Part shown: positions 41,593-50,474 of the stretch, piece after piece
How the letters are laid out: each line of letters opens with the position of its first letter
Numbering within the stretch: position 1 is the stretch's first letter
Source of the DNA: Pedobacter sp. KBS0701
Lineage (GTDB): Bacteria > Bacteroidota > Bacteroidia > Sphingobacteriales > Sphingobacteriaceae
NCBI RefSeq assembly: GCF_005938645.2
Contig: NZ_CP042171.1
Location: 3,038,001-3,102,000 of the forward strand
Reading direction: 5' to 3'
DNA length: 64,000 bases
Translations under genes and position numbers: made by a program
The notes under the pieces: model-generated
Database searches by the model: none
What the model saw: the letters and a program-made list of their open reading frames with translations, nothing else
What the model was told of the DNA's origin: nothing

Positions 41593-41907
41593 ATGGTTAA
41601 GATTTTCATAGGCGGCCTTCCTGACAATATCCAAGAGATGGATTTGGCAATATTGGTTAGCCTTCATGGCAGGGTAGAAACAATTAAAATTGTTCGCGAC
41701 AGGGCAACTGGTAAATGTAAAGGCTATGCTTTTCTGGAAATTTATAGTCTTCCCGATGCCAAAAACATCGTATCAACCTTAAATGGCGAAACGTTTAAAG
41801 GCAATGTAATTACAGTTAAAATATCTGAAGAGGAAGGTGGCGCTAAAGCAGTAAAGCCAAAACCCAACCCAACTTTTAAAAGTAAAAGACCCAGGTTACA
41901 ACGGTAG
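41593..41907 (+). CDS. RNA-recognition-motif protein
   Basis: The 104-aa product is a single RRM: RNP2 KIFIGGLP at residues 3-10 and RNP1 KCKGYAFLEI near 45-54, then a basic tail (KPKPNPTFKSKRPRLQR). Start at 41593 (MVKIFIGG), as the upstream eight residues are not family-like. It probably binds RNA in the cytoplasm. Single-gene unit. Similar short RRM proteins are common in Bacteroidota and cyanobacteria. Confidence 0.9.
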   Translation: MVKIFIGGLPDNIQEMDLAILVSLHGRVETIKIVRDRATGKCKGYAFLEIYSLPDAKNIVSTLNGETFKGNVITVKISEEEGGAKAVKPKPNPTFKSKRPRLQR

Positions 41908-42161
41908 TATATTAAAGTCGCTTTTACTGAAAGGCCCTGGAATAAGGTCAATCTTCCTTGTTAGCTATATTACCATAAAGATTGATTCATCCAATGAAAG
42001 ATCAGCTTCGCATCCTATAGTCGCGGGATGAAGATACAGCAACTCGTTGTTCGAAAGACCTCCACCATCTAGATTATTTAAACATAAACTTCGTAATCCG
42101 ATGGTAAACGTATATTTTGAATTACACGTTTCCACATTGATTAAAAAACGCATTCAGAGAT

Positions 42162-43415
42162 ATGGAAAATTATGCCGTTGTAATATTTATTTTAGCTGTA
42201 ATGATTGGCCTTTCTGCTATCGCAGACCGGATTAAAATTCCCTATCCTATTTTACTGATTATTGCTGGAATTGCAGTAGGTTTTGTGCCTTCCTTGCCAC
42301 CAATTGATATTAATCCAGAAATTATATTTTTGATATTTCTCCCGCCGTTGCTTTATGATGCCGCCTTCAACATCTCATTTAAAGAATTTAAAACGAATAT
42401 CAATACCATATTTACCCTTGCTATTACGCTGGTTTTTATCACCGCAATCGGCATTGCTGTAGTTGCCCACTATATGATTCCGGGGATGAGTTGGCCGGTG
42501 TCTTTTGTATTAGGTGCAATTCTTTCAGCTACTGATGCGGTTGCTGCTATGAGTATTACCAAGGGACTGGGTTTATCTCATAAAACCAATACCATTCTGG
42601 AGGGTGAGAGTTTAGTTAACGATGCTTCTGCACTGGTAGCATATCGTTTTGCAGTAGCCGCAGTAACAGGAACAGCCTTTGTGTTTTGGAAAGCATCACT
42701 TGAATTTGTCATTTTAATGGCTGGTGGATTCTTAATTGGCATGGTGATGTCGAAAATTTTAGCGTTTATTATGAAGCGTATTCATAACAATCGCCTGGCA
42801 ACCATTAGCTTTATGTTGTTAATGCCCTTTGTTACCTATTTAATTGCTGAACAAGTGCATGTTTCGGGCGTTATTGCAGTTGTTATTTTAGGATTGGGGA
42901 TATCCAGGTTTAGCCATAAGGTATTTCCAGAACAGCTTAAAAATCAATCGAAAAACATCTGGGATATTATTATCTTTTTATTGAATGGACTAATTTTTAT
43001 ATTAATCGGCTTACAATTTCCTTATGTATATAAAAATATTAGCAGTGCTGATATTCTACCTTACATAGGTTATTCGCTGGTGATTACCGTTGTAGCTTTG
43101 TTACTGCGAATGGCACGTGTTTTCTTACAAAAATTTAATCTTCAAAAAGCTTTTCAGAAAGGGAAACACCGTATTAAAGAGGGTGCATTACTGGATTTTA
43201 AGAACAGCTTAATTATCAGCTGGTCGGGCATGAGAGGTATTGTTTCACTGGCCATTGCAATTGGACTACCCGCTACTTTATCGGATGGAAGTGCGTTTCC
43301 ACAGCGAAATGCCGTTATATTTATTTCGGTGGTAGTGGTATTGTTTACCTTAATCGGGCAAGGGCTTACTTTGCCATGGTTGGTAAAGAAATTAGCAACA
43401 GAGGATGACGAATAA
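42162..43415 (+). CDS. Na+/H+ antiporter, CPA1 family
   Basis: The 417-aa membrane protein has about 12 transmembrane helices and the CPA1 motifs AILSATDAVAAMSITKGLG, the ND of GESLVNDASALVAYR, and GMRGIVSLAIAIGLP. It exchanges sodium (or potassium) for protons across the inner membrane. The C-terminal cytoplasmic tail is short. 41908-42161 upstream holds no gene I can support. Confidence 0.92.
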   Translation: MENYAVVIFILAVMIGLSAIADRIKIPYPILLIIAGIAVGFVPSLPPIDINPEIIFLIFLPPLLYDAAFNISFKEFKTNINTIFTLAITLVFITAIGIAVVAHYMIPGMSWPVSFVLGAILSATDAVAAMSITKGLGLSHKTNTILEGESLVNDASALVAYRFAVAAVTGTAFVFWKASLEFVILMAGGFLIGMVMSKILAFIMKRIHNNRLATISFMLLMPFVTYLIAEQVHVSGVIAVVILGLGISRFSHKVFPEQLKNQSKNIWDIIIFLLNGLIFILIGLQFPYVYKNISSADILPYIGYSLVITVVALLLRMARVFLQKFNLQKAFQKGKHRIKEGALLDFKNSLIISWSGMRGIVSLAIAIGLPATLSDGSAFPQRNAVIFISVVVVLFTLIGQGLTLPWLVKKLATEDDE

Positions 43416-43483
43416 TACTCTATTTTTTACGACAGAGTGCACAGAGATAAAATCACAGAGAACATTGATGTTAGATAAACTTT

Positions 43484-43525
43484 GACAATTTTATAGGCAT
43501 TGCGTCTAAAAGATTGTCAAAGTGC
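43484..43525. repeat. Hairpin repeat GGCATTGCGTCTAAAAGATTGTC, copy 1
   Basis: TTTGACAATTTTATA, the loop GGCATTGCGTCTAAA and AGATTGTCAAAG form a stem-loop. A near copy stands at 43640-43680. The loop sequence is conserved although a terminator would not need it. Confidence 0.6.
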
Positions 43526-43551
43526 ACTATAAATATGATCTATAAACTTAA

Positions 43552-43577
43552 ATGTCCCTTCGACTCCGCTCAGGGTG
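43552..43577. repeat. Dispersed CTTCGACTCCGCTCAGGGTGAC element
   Basis: The core CTTCGACTCCGCTCAGG plus GTGAC matches the inverted copy (CTGAGCGGAGTCGAAG) at 8446-8465, downstream of udk. It is one of several short GC-rich elements dispersed between genes. Confidence 0.6.
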
Positions 43578-43639
43578 ACTTACTCTTGACTTCCCGGTCT
43601 TATTATATTTACCATTAAGGAATTAAGGCAGTTAAAAAA

Positions 43640-43680
43640 ATGACAATCTTCCAGGCATTGCGTCTAAAAGATTGTCAAAG
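43640..43680 (-). terminator. Galactose operon terminator, hairpin repeat copy 2
   Basis: On the minus strand GACAATCTT, a loop with TTAGACGCAATGCC and AAGATTGTC are followed by ATTTTTTT. It ends the galT-galK-symporter transcript and shares its loop with 43484-43525. Confidence 0.7.
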
Positions 43681-43704
43681 TAAATAACCGTTGATATAAA
43701 TGGT

Positions 43705-45381
43705 TTACCAATACACGCTGTAGAGTGCAACCAATAACCCAATAATTAGTAGTGCACCTACCGCAAAGCTGGTTGATGTTTTAAACATTTTTGCATCGAT
43801 AGCCAATCCTTTAGCTTCTGCTTTAACTTTGTTGCTCAATAAACTGATGATCACCATGCCGGCAATGCAAAATATGAATACAAAGCCCATCCGATCTAAA
43901 AATGGCATTTCGTAAACACCAGCTGCATTTTTAACAGAGAAACCCATTCCTGATAACCATGAAAGATCGGTTAGTTTAGGTAAGAATTTAAGTAAAATGG
44001 ACAAACCGAAACCACCGATGGTAGCAAACAGTGCTGCACCAGAAGTTGTTCTTTTCCAGAAGAAACCTAAAATAAACATGGCAAAAATGCCTGGAGAGAC
44101 AAAACCGGTATACTCTTGAATGTATTGAAAACCACCTTTTTTATCGATTCCTAAATGTGGAGCAATCAATACACCAAGAATCATTGCTACAACAATAGAA
44201 ATCTTACCAGTTGTTACCAAATTTTTCTCTGTAGCATCTGTTCTTAGTACTTTTTTATAAATATCCAAAGTAAAAATAGTGGCAATACTGTTTGCTTTAC
44301 CTGCCAGGGAGGCTACAACCGCAGCGGTTAATGCAGCAAACGAAAGTCCTTTTAATCCTGCAGGAAGCAAGTTTAACAACACCGGGTAAGCACGATCTGG
44401 ATTTACAGATCCATCCTGCAGCATTTCGGCCTGGAAAGCGCCATCTTTATACAACACATAAGCGGCAATGCCAGGCAACACGACAATAATTGGCATTAAT
44501 AATTTCAGGAATGCAGCAAAAAGGATACCTCCTCGAGCAGTTTCCAGATTAGCTCCTAATGCACGTTGTGTAATGTACTGATTACAGCCCCAATAGTTTA
44601 GGTTCACGATCCACATACCACCAATCAATACGCTTAAACCTGGTAAGTCGATATAATTTTCATTATCAGGTTTTAGGATCATGTGGAAATGCTCAGATGC
44701 TTTAGAAGTCATTAAGCTATAACCTTCAAAAATACCGCTAGTACCATAATGTGTAGAAACCAGGTTTAAAGCCAGATAAGTTGTAGCAAGACCACCTAAA
44801 ATCAAGAAAAACACCTGGATTACATCGGTATACCCAATTACTTTCATCCCACCCAAGGTGATGAGAATGGCAAAAATTGCAATGGCATACATACAGAACC
44901 TTAGATCGAAACCAGAAATACTGCTTACCGCTAAAGCACCTAAATAAAGAATAGAAGTTAAGTTTACCACAACATACAGCAATAACCAGAAAACGGCCAT
45001 AATCATAGCCACTGTACCATTATAGCGCTGGTGCAAAAACTGTGGCATGGTAGCAATTTTGTTCTTTAAATAAACCGGGATGAAAAATACAGCTACCACC
45101 ACCAATGTAAGTGCGCCCATCCATTCGTATGTTGCAATGGCCAATCCCATTTTAAAGCCTGAGCCACTCATACCGATAAACTGCTCAGCAGAAATGTTTG
45201 ATGCAATTAAGGATGCGCCGATTGCCCACCAGGTTAAAGAACCTTCTGCAAGAAAATAATCTTTAGAACCCGTAGATTCTGATTTTTTCTTGTTGTAAAT
45301 GTAGAGCCCGTATGCGGCTACAATAACGAAGTAAATTGCAAATACAATGTAATCCTTCGTGTCTAATAAGTTGTTTTTCAT
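43705..45381 (-). CDS. Sodium/sugar symporter (SSS family)
   Basis: The 558-aa product has about 14 transmembrane helices and the SSS-family signatures GASLIASNISAEQFIGMSGSG, GGMKVIGYTDVIQV and SFAALTAAVVASLAGKANS. It resembles sodium/glucose-galactose symporters. As the third gene after galT and galK (38-bp gap from galK), its likely substrate is galactose; this is inferred from context. A repeat-type terminator follows. Confidence 0.92.
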   Translation of the reverse strand: MKNNLLDTKDYIVFAIYFVIVAAYGLYIYNKKKSESTGSKDYFLAEGSLTWWAIGASLIASNISAEQFIGMSGSGFKMGLAIATYEWMGALTLVVVAVFFIPVYLKNKIATMPQFLHQRYNGTVAMIMAVFWLLLYVVVNLTSILYLGALAVSSISGFDLRFCMYAIAIFAILITLGGMKVIGYTDVIQVFFLILGGLATTYLALNLVSTHYGTSGIFEGYSLMTSKASEHFHMILKPDNENYIDLPGLSVLIGGMWIVNLNYWGCNQYITQRALGANLETARGGILFAAFLKLLMPIIVVLPGIAAYVLYKDGAFQAEMLQDGSVNPDRAYPVLLNLLPAGLKGLSFAALTAAVVASLAGKANSIATIFTLDIYKKVLRTDATEKNLVTTGKISIVVAMILGVLIAPHLGIDKKGGFQYIQEYTGFVSPGIFAMFILGFFWKRTTSGAALFATIGGFGLSILLKFLPKLTDLSWLSGMGFSVKNAAGVYEMPFLDRMGFVFIFCIAGMVIISLLSNKVKAEAKGLAIDAKMFKTSTSFAVGALLIIGLLVALYSVYW

Positions 45382-45419
45382 TGATTTATTTTGGTTAGTA
45401 TACCTTGGGTTGTTAAATT

Positions 45420-46571
45420 TTAATTAAATAAACTGGTTCCATTTTCTGTTTGAACGGTATAGGAATCAAGCTTGAGCCCGAATTGTAATAAATATTTTGA
45501 AGATAGTGCTTCGATTAAACCCTCAATTTTTTCTTCCTTAACGATATTGATGGTACAACCACCAAAACCACCACCCATCATCCTGGCACCCAATACGTAG
45601 TCTAGCGGTTTAACAGCTTCAACTAAAAAATCCAATTCCTTGCAACTTACTTCATAATCTTTACTTAAACCTTCATGCGTTTCGAACATCAGGTTTCCTA
45701 AACCCTGCAGATTACCTTTTTCAAGTTGTTCTGCCGCTGTTAGTAAACGTCCGATTTCTTTCACTACAAAACTGCATTTCGCAAATACTTCCTCATCTTT
45801 CGGCTTAACATGCGCTTCTAACATACCAAGATCTACATCACGTAATGTATTTACATTGGGGTAATGCTCTTTTACCCAGGCTACACCTTGTTCGCATTGG
45901 GCTCTTCTTTTATTGTAGGCCGAATCGGCAAGGGCATGTTTTACATTCGTATTTAAAAGCAAAAGCTTATAACCATCTAACTTTAACGGGATGTAAACAT
46001 GTTTCATCGATCGGCAATCAAGCATAATTGCCTGATCTTTTTTGCCAAATACAGAGGCAAACTGATCCATAATACCGCAGTTAACACCTGCAAATGTCTG
46101 TTCAGCCTTTTGAGCAATTAAAGCAATATCTATCTTGGGAACGTTAAGCGAAAAAAGCTGATCGAGCGCAAAACCGGTAGCACATTCTACAGCAGCAGAT
46201 GACGATAGACCAGCACCCAAAGGCACATCACCATCGATATAAAAATTAAAGCCACCCAACCCATAGCCTCTTTCTTTTAACTGATCGGCAACGCCCAAAA
46301 TGTAATTGGCCCAACTATTCTCTGATTTTTTCAGGCTTTTAATTGATGAAATATCAAATTGCTGATAACTTTCTGAGAATAAATGTATTTCATCATCTTC
46401 TCTTTTTGATATAGCTACATAAATGGCTTTATCTATAGCAGCAGGCATTACAAAACCGCCGTTGTAATCGGTATGCTCGCCAATAATATTGATTCTTCCG
46501 GGCGAACGCACTAAAATGGGTTCGGCATCGAAAAGTCTTTTAAACGTACTTTTTAAATGTTGTGCATTCAT
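45420..46571 (-). CDS. galK: Galactokinase
   Basis: The 383-aa GHMP kinase phosphorylates galactose at C1. Hallmarks are PGRINIIGEHTDYNGGFVMP (N-terminal galactose-binding signature), the ATP loop PLGAGLSSSAAVE, and the C-terminal GARMMGGGFGGCTI. It lies 11 bp after galT and before the symporter gene. This is a Leloir-pathway operon, but no galE or mutarotase is present in the window. Confidence 0.96.
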   Translation of the reverse strand: MNAQHLKSTFKRLFDAEPILVRSPGRINIIGEHTDYNGGFVMPAAIDKAIYVAISKREDDEIHLFSESYQQFDISSIKSLKKSENSWANYILGVADQLKERGYGLGGFNFYIDGDVPLGAGLSSSAAVECATGFALDQLFSLNVPKIDIALIAQKAEQTFAGVNCGIMDQFASVFGKKDQAIMLDCRSMKHVYIPLKLDGYKLLLLNTNVKHALADSAYNKRRAQCEQGVAWVKEHYPNVNTLRDVDLGMLEAHVKPKDEEVFAKCSFVVKEIGRLLTAAEQLEKGNLQGLGNLMFETHEGLSKDYEVSCKELDFLVEAVKPLDYVLGARMMGGGFGGCTINIVKEEKIEGLIEALSSKYLLQFGLKLDSYTVQTENGTSLFN

Positions 46572-46582
46572 TGTTAATAATT

Positions 46583-47644
46583 TTAGTCTTCAGCCCTGCT
46601 GATTTTATAGTGTGTAGCAGACATTTCTTTCAGGCGATTTGCCGCAAACTCAGGAGTAATATCCCGCTGAGGGTTGGCAAGCATCTCGTAACCTACCATA
46701 AACTTTTTAACCGATGCCGAGCGTAACAATGGTGGATAAAAATGCATATGCCAATGCCATTCCGGGTAATAACCATTGTTTACCGGAGTCTGGTGCATGC
46801 CTGCCGAGTAAGGGAAAGATGTTTCGAACAGGTTATCGTATTTAGTTGTTAATACTTTAATCGCTTCGGCCAATGATTTCTTTTCCGCTTCGCTAAACAA
46901 TTTGATGCTATTTACATGTCGTTTGCTAATGATCATGGTTTCGTATGGCCAAACAGCCCAAAAAGGCACCAATACTGCAAAATGATCATTTTCAAATACA
47001 ATGCGTTCGTTTTTCTTTTGCTCCAGCTTTAAATAATCGGCAAGTAAACTTCTTCTATGGATGGCATAGTAAGTTTTCTGACGCTCAGTTTCTTTGGCAA
47101 TTTCTAAAGGAATGTCGCCTTGCGACCAGATCTGCCCATGTGGGTGTGGGTTGCTACAGCCCATTATTTCACCTTTATTTTCAAAAATCTGAATATATTT
47201 AATCCAATCGTTTTCAGCCAGGCTGTTAAATTCGTTCTGCCAAACATTTACCACGGCAGTTATGGCTTCGACACTCATTTCAGGAAGTGTGAGATTATGT
47301 TTCGGGCTAAAACTGATCACCCTGCAAAGACCTCTCTGATTATTAGCTACTAATAAATCATCTTCGTTCATATCACCGGCAGGCGTGTCTTCAAGCAAAG
47401 CAGCAAAATCATTATTAAAAACAAAGCTCTCCGTATATTGTGGATTGCTGTCGCCATCTGCCCTACCGTTTCCCGGGCATAAATAACATTTTGGATCATA
47501 TTCCGGGCGGTTATCTGGTGTAATGTCTTCAACCTTACCTTGCCATGGTCTCTTGGTACGGTGTGGTGATACTAACACCCACTCGCCGGTTAATATGTTA
47601 AGCCGGGTATGTGGATTACTGTCAAGTTCGAATGTTTGGTTCAT
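46583..47644 (-). CDS. galT: UDP-glucose--hexose-1-phosphate uridylyltransferase
   Basis: The 353-aa product exchanges UMP between UDP-glucose and galactose-1-phosphate. The active-site His-Pro-His motif is in GCSNPHPHGQIW. RLNILTGEWVLVSPHRTKRPWQG and the zinc-site Cys pair CYLCPGN are also present. It is the first gene of the gal operon. The start is divergent from the Nudix-like regulator across a 161-bp region with a large palindrome. Confidence 0.96.
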   Translation of the reverse strand: MNQTFELDSNPHTRLNILTGEWVLVSPHRTKRPWQGKVEDITPDNRPEYDPKCYLCPGNGRADGDSNPQYTESFVFNNDFAALLEDTPAGDMNEDDLLVANNQRGLCRVISFSPKHNLTLPEMSVEAITAVVNVWQNEFNSLAENDWIKYIQIFENKGEIMGCSNPHPHGQIWSQGDIPLEIAKETERQKTYYAIHRRSLLADYLKLEQKKNERIVFENDHFAVLVPFWAVWPYETMIISKRHVNSIKLFSEAEKKSLAEAIKVLTTKYDNLFETSFPYSAGMHQTPVNNGYYPEWHWHMHFYPPLLRSASVKKFMVGYEMLANPQRDITPEFAANRLKEMSATHYKISRAED

Positions 47645-47711
47645 TTTATATTTTTCAACTGGTTAGAAAAAAGAAAGCCAAGTGGCTCTCCTATCTAGTC
47701 GGTCAAATTAT

Positions 47712-47754
47712 AAAATTATTATTAATTGTCAAAACGACAATTAATAATAATTTT
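47712..47754. promoter_or_regulatory. Large palindrome, likely operator, between galT and regulator
   Basis: Arms of 19 bp at 47712-47730 and 47736-47754 are perfect complements around AAAAC. The inner core is ATTGTC-AAAAC-GACAAT and the outer parts are A/T-rich. It is midway between galT and the Nudix-like gene, beside A/T-rich promoter-like sequence on the galT side (TATAATTTG near 47702-47710 on the minus strand). It most likely binds the adjacent regulator. Confidence 0.65.
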
Positions 47755-47805
47755 TATTTTCGTGAAAATTTGAACATATTAAGCCCTTTAAAACCTTGAT
47801 AAAAA

Positions 47806-48504
47806 ATGATTGAATATTCCAGGCAGCCACATTATCTTGTTGCTGTTGATTGCATTGTGTTTGGATTTGACGGTGAACACCTTAAAATTCTATTGGTTAA
47901 GCGGGGCTTAGAACCCGAAATAAACAAATGGAGTTTAATGGGCGGTTTTGTAGGCGCTGATGAAAGTCCGGACGATGCAGCGAACAGGGTACTCAAAAAA
48001 ATGACAGGTTTAGAAGGCGTTTATCTGGAGCAGATGCAGATTTATGGAGAACCGGGTCGTGATCCCATCGAAAGAACGCTTTCTGTTGGATATTTTGCCC
48101 TCATTGATATCCACAAATATGAGGCACAGTTAAACGACGATTATGAGGCGGAATGGTTTTTGATTAACGACCGGCCAAAACTTATTTTTGATCATAACCA
48201 AATGGTTGCTGATGCCAGAAAAAAATTAAGGTATAAAGCTGCACTTCATCCAATATTATTCGAAATGCTGCCTAAAAAATTTACTATTCCACAGCTACAT
48301 ATTCTTTTTGAGGAAGTAAACGACACTAAAATCGATACCAGAAATTTTAGCCGCAAAATTACCTCTACAGGATTATTAATTAAACTGGCCGAAAAAGACA
48401 GGGCAGGTTCTAAAAAAGGTGCATTCTATTTTAAATTAGATAAGAAAAAATACAATGCCAATTCGCAGGCTTTCTTAAACCTAATGCCAAATTTAAGAGC
48501 TTAA
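47806..48504 (+). CDS. Nudix-like transcriptional regulator (NrtR/AraR type)
   Basis: The 232-aa product has an N-terminal Nudix fold and a C-terminal winged-helix-like part (FTIPQLHILFEEVNDTKIDTRNFSRKI...). The Nudix box reads GGFVGADESPDDAANRVLKK: the first G, E and R are kept, but the REUxEE metal-binding Glu are replaced (RVLKKM), so hydrolase activity is unlikely. Nudix-related regulators of this design, such as AraR of gut Bacteroides, sense sugar-linked ligands. Next to galT across a perfect palindrome, galactose control is the natural inference. Confidence 0.85.
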   Translation: MIEYSRQPHYLVAVDCIVFGFDGEHLKILLVKRGLEPEINKWSLMGGFVGADESPDDAANRVLKKMTGLEGVYLEQMQIYGEPGRDPIERTLSVGYFALIDIHKYEAQLNDDYEAEWFLINDRPKLIFDHNQMVADARKKLRYKAALHPILFEMLPKKFTIPQLHILFEEVNDTKIDTRNFSRKITSTGLLIKLAEKDRAGSKKGAFYFKLDKKKYNANSQAFLNLMPNLRA

Positions 48505-48519
48505 ATAACATTGATTAGC

Positions 48520-49290
48520 CTATTGTTCTTCATAATGATAGGTTAATCCTCCATCTACATAATAAGTTGATCCGGTAACATAAGCGGCATCATCAGAAGC
48601 AAGGAACGCCACTACTGCAGCCACATCTTCTGCTTTACCCATTCTTTTTAATGGGATATTTTGAAGTACTTTTTCCAGCTGTTCTTTATTGTTCAATAAA
48701 TCCTGGTTGATCGGTGTTGAAACAGCTCCGGGAGCCACGTTATTAATTCTGATATTAAACCGGGCTAATTCTGAAGCAAGATTTCTGGTTAACATCATTA
48801 AACCTCCTTTACTGGCACAGTAGGCAGCAAAATTTGGAAATGCGATTTCTTCATGTACAGAACTCATGTTGATTATAGTTCCAGCCACGTTGCTTTTTCT
48901 ACAATAATTTACAAATGACTGAATCCCAAAAAAAACACCTTTTAAATTTGTGTTCATGATCAGGTCGTAATCTTCCTCCGTAACTTCCCAAAAGCTGGCT
49001 TTTTTTTCTACGCCTGCATTGTTTACCAGAATATCTAAATGGCCAAATACCGCCACAGCATCGGTTATCAATTTAATGGCTGCATTGGCTTTACTTAAAT
49101 CGGCCTCCAAAAAAGCTGCCTTTCTACCCATGTCCTGTATTTCTGTGATAAGTTTTTCACCCCGTTCATCAAATTTATGACCATTTAAGATAATATCACA
49201 GCCATCTTTGGCCAACCTTAAGGCACATGCAGCGCCAATCCCCTGACTGCTTCCGGTAATTAAAGCGGTTTTGTTTTCAAAACGGTCCAT
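48520..49290 (-). CDS. SDR family oxidoreductase (sugar dehydrogenase-like)
   Basis: The 256-aa product is a classical short-chain dehydrogenase: cofactor loop TGSSQGIGAA, NNAGVEKKA, and the catalytic Ser (INMSSVH) with YCASKGG. The sequence resembles glucose 1-dehydrogenase-type SDRs, with the C-terminal VTGSTYYVDGGLTYHYEEQ. The substrate is not fixed. It converges on the Nudix-like regulator with a 15-bp gap. Confidence 0.9.
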   Translation of the reverse strand: MDRFENKTALITGSSQGIGAACALRLAKDGCDIILNGHKFDERGEKLITEIQDMGRKAAFLEADLSKANAAIKLITDAVAVFGHLDILVNNAGVEKKASFWEVTEEDYDLIMNTNLKGVFFGIQSFVNYCRKSNVAGTIINMSSVHEEIAFPNFAAYCASKGGLMMLTRNLASELARFNIRINNVAPGAVSTPINQDLLNNKEQLEKVLQNIPLKRMGKAEDVAAVVAFLASDDAAYVTGSTYYVDGGLTYHYEEQ

Positions 49291-49422
49291 AGTAAAATGT
49301 TATAATACATAAAAGAAAATTGATGTGATTATGTTTGAGTAAAATTGAAGTTATTAACAGGATTAATACATTAAATGTAAGTTCTCAAAAAAAATATCGT
49401 TATAGCTGTAATCAATAATTAG

Positions 49423-49430
49423 TATTTTTG
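49423..49430 (+). promoter_or_regulatory. Promoter -7 element of OmpA-like gene
   Basis: TATTTTTG fits TAnnTTTG, 39 bp before the ATG at 49470. Confidence 0.5.
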
Positions 49431-49469
49431 GGCAACAAACACACAATAAACTTAAATTAATCTTAAAAC

Positions 49470-50000
49470 ATGAACATTACCAAAAACCTTTTATTTACTA
49501 CGCTCCTGGCTTTGTTTACGCTAACCATGTATTCTTGTAAAACAAAAAAACTGGCTGCAAAACCTGCTCCAGCACCTGTTGAAAAGCCCGCACCACCAGT
49601 AGAAGAGAAAAAACCAGCGCCAGTACCAGAGAAAGAAGATGCTCCTGCTCCTGTTGAAAAACCCAATTTTAACTTAGATAACATCCAATTTGAGTTTAAT
49701 TCATTTGTACTTAAAACATCATCATTCTCAATTCTGGATAAAGCGGTGGCAGAAATGAAAAAATCGCCAGATACAAAATTTATTCTTAATGGCCATTCAT
49801 CTGCAGAAGGTACGCCTGAGCATAACATGCAACTTTCTGTAGATCGTGCAAATGCCGTAAAATCATACTTTATAAACGCCGGTTTAAACGGAAATAATTT
49901 TACTGTTGTTGGTCATGGTGAGAAAGAGCCTGTTAGTACCAATAAAAGCGAAGAAGGCAGAATACTAAACAGAAGAACTGAAATAAAAGTTCAGAATTAA
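49470..50000 (+). CDS. OmpA-family lipoprotein with Pro-rich linker
   Basis: The 176-aa product has a lipoprotein signal ending at TMYSC, a Pro/Ala/Lys/Glu linker (residues of about 28-65), and an OmpA-like domain with NGHSSAEGTPEHNMQLSVDR, VVGHGEKEP and NRRTEIKV. It resembles Pal-type peptidoglycan-associated lipoproteins. Single gene with a promoter and terminator of its own. Confidence 0.9.
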   Translation: MNITKNLLFTTLLALFTLTMYSCKTKKLAAKPAPAPVEKPAPPVEEKKPAPVPEKEDAPAPVEKPNFNLDNIQFEFNSFVLKTSSFSILDKAVAEMKKSPDTKFILNGHSSAEGTPEHNMQLSVDRANAVKSYFINAGLNGNNFTVVGHGEKEPVSTNKSEEGRILNRRTEIKVQN

Positions 50001-50013
50001 TTCATAAAATACA

Positions 50014-50055
50014 AGAAAAAGGGCCATGATTTAATTTTCATAGCCCTTTTTTATT
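50014..50055 (+). terminator. Terminator after the Pal-like gene
   Basis: AAAAAGGGC, a loop with CATGATTTAATTTTCATAG and GCCCTTTTTT form a hairpin with a T run. Confidence 0.8.
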
Positions 50056-50128
50056 TTGCATATAATTGCCCTCCTGAAATTATTTCTACCCTTCCACTTT
50101 GCTATCAATGGACGGATTCCCATAGAAT

Positions 50129-50210
50129 GGTCGTCATCTCGACCGGAGCAGCGCGAAGTGGAGATATCTATCAAAAACAGATTTTGCTTTGCAGGCATTT
50201 TGGTTCTCCA
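50129..50210 (+). repeat. Dispersed repeat CGACCGGAGCAGCGCGAAG, copy 3
   Basis: Collinear with 39023-39115 and inverted relative to 18733-18812, with changes of about one in seven bases. CATATTGATTTTTATA and AATAAATTATCCCTC follow at 50255-50295, as downstream of copy 2. The rest of 50056-50409 has no gene I can support. Confidence 0.65.
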
Positions 50211-50409
50211 CTGTTGTCAAAATGAGAATACTTCTAGCGCATTCATCTTCTGTCGTTCATATTGATTTTTATAAAATAAATTATCCCTCAGGATAACAAC
50301 CGGAAGTTGATTGAAACTTAATTTCAGAAAAGAAAGATTTGATAATACTTATTCTTAAATATATTGATTTAACAGGTTAACCAGATTGCCCTGCTTTAAA
50401 CCAGCTGTA

Positions 50410-50455
50410 AACAAAAACTCTCCAAAGCTTTCTTTACAGAAAGTTTCGGAGAGTG
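50410..50455 (-). terminator. Terminator after susD
   Basis: On the minus strand CACTCTCCGAAACTTTC, a short loop and GAAAGCTTTGGAGAGTTTTT form a hairpin with a T run. It ends the polysaccharide locus. Confidence 0.85.
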
Positions 50456-50474
50456 AATTAATTAACGTGAAGGA

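Noticed and set aside
41965..42153. A 62-codon minus-strand frame between the RRM and antiporter genes
   Set aside because: It has no recognisable family, and I see no promoter of its own. Composition (several Cys, no clear domain) does not separate it from chance, so it is not called as a gene.
49470..49828. An opposite-strand frame of 121 codons over the Pal-like gene
   Set aside because: It is Ser/Gly/Phe-rich because of the Pro/Ala-rich linker on the real strand. The plus-strand gene has a signal peptide and OmpA motifs.
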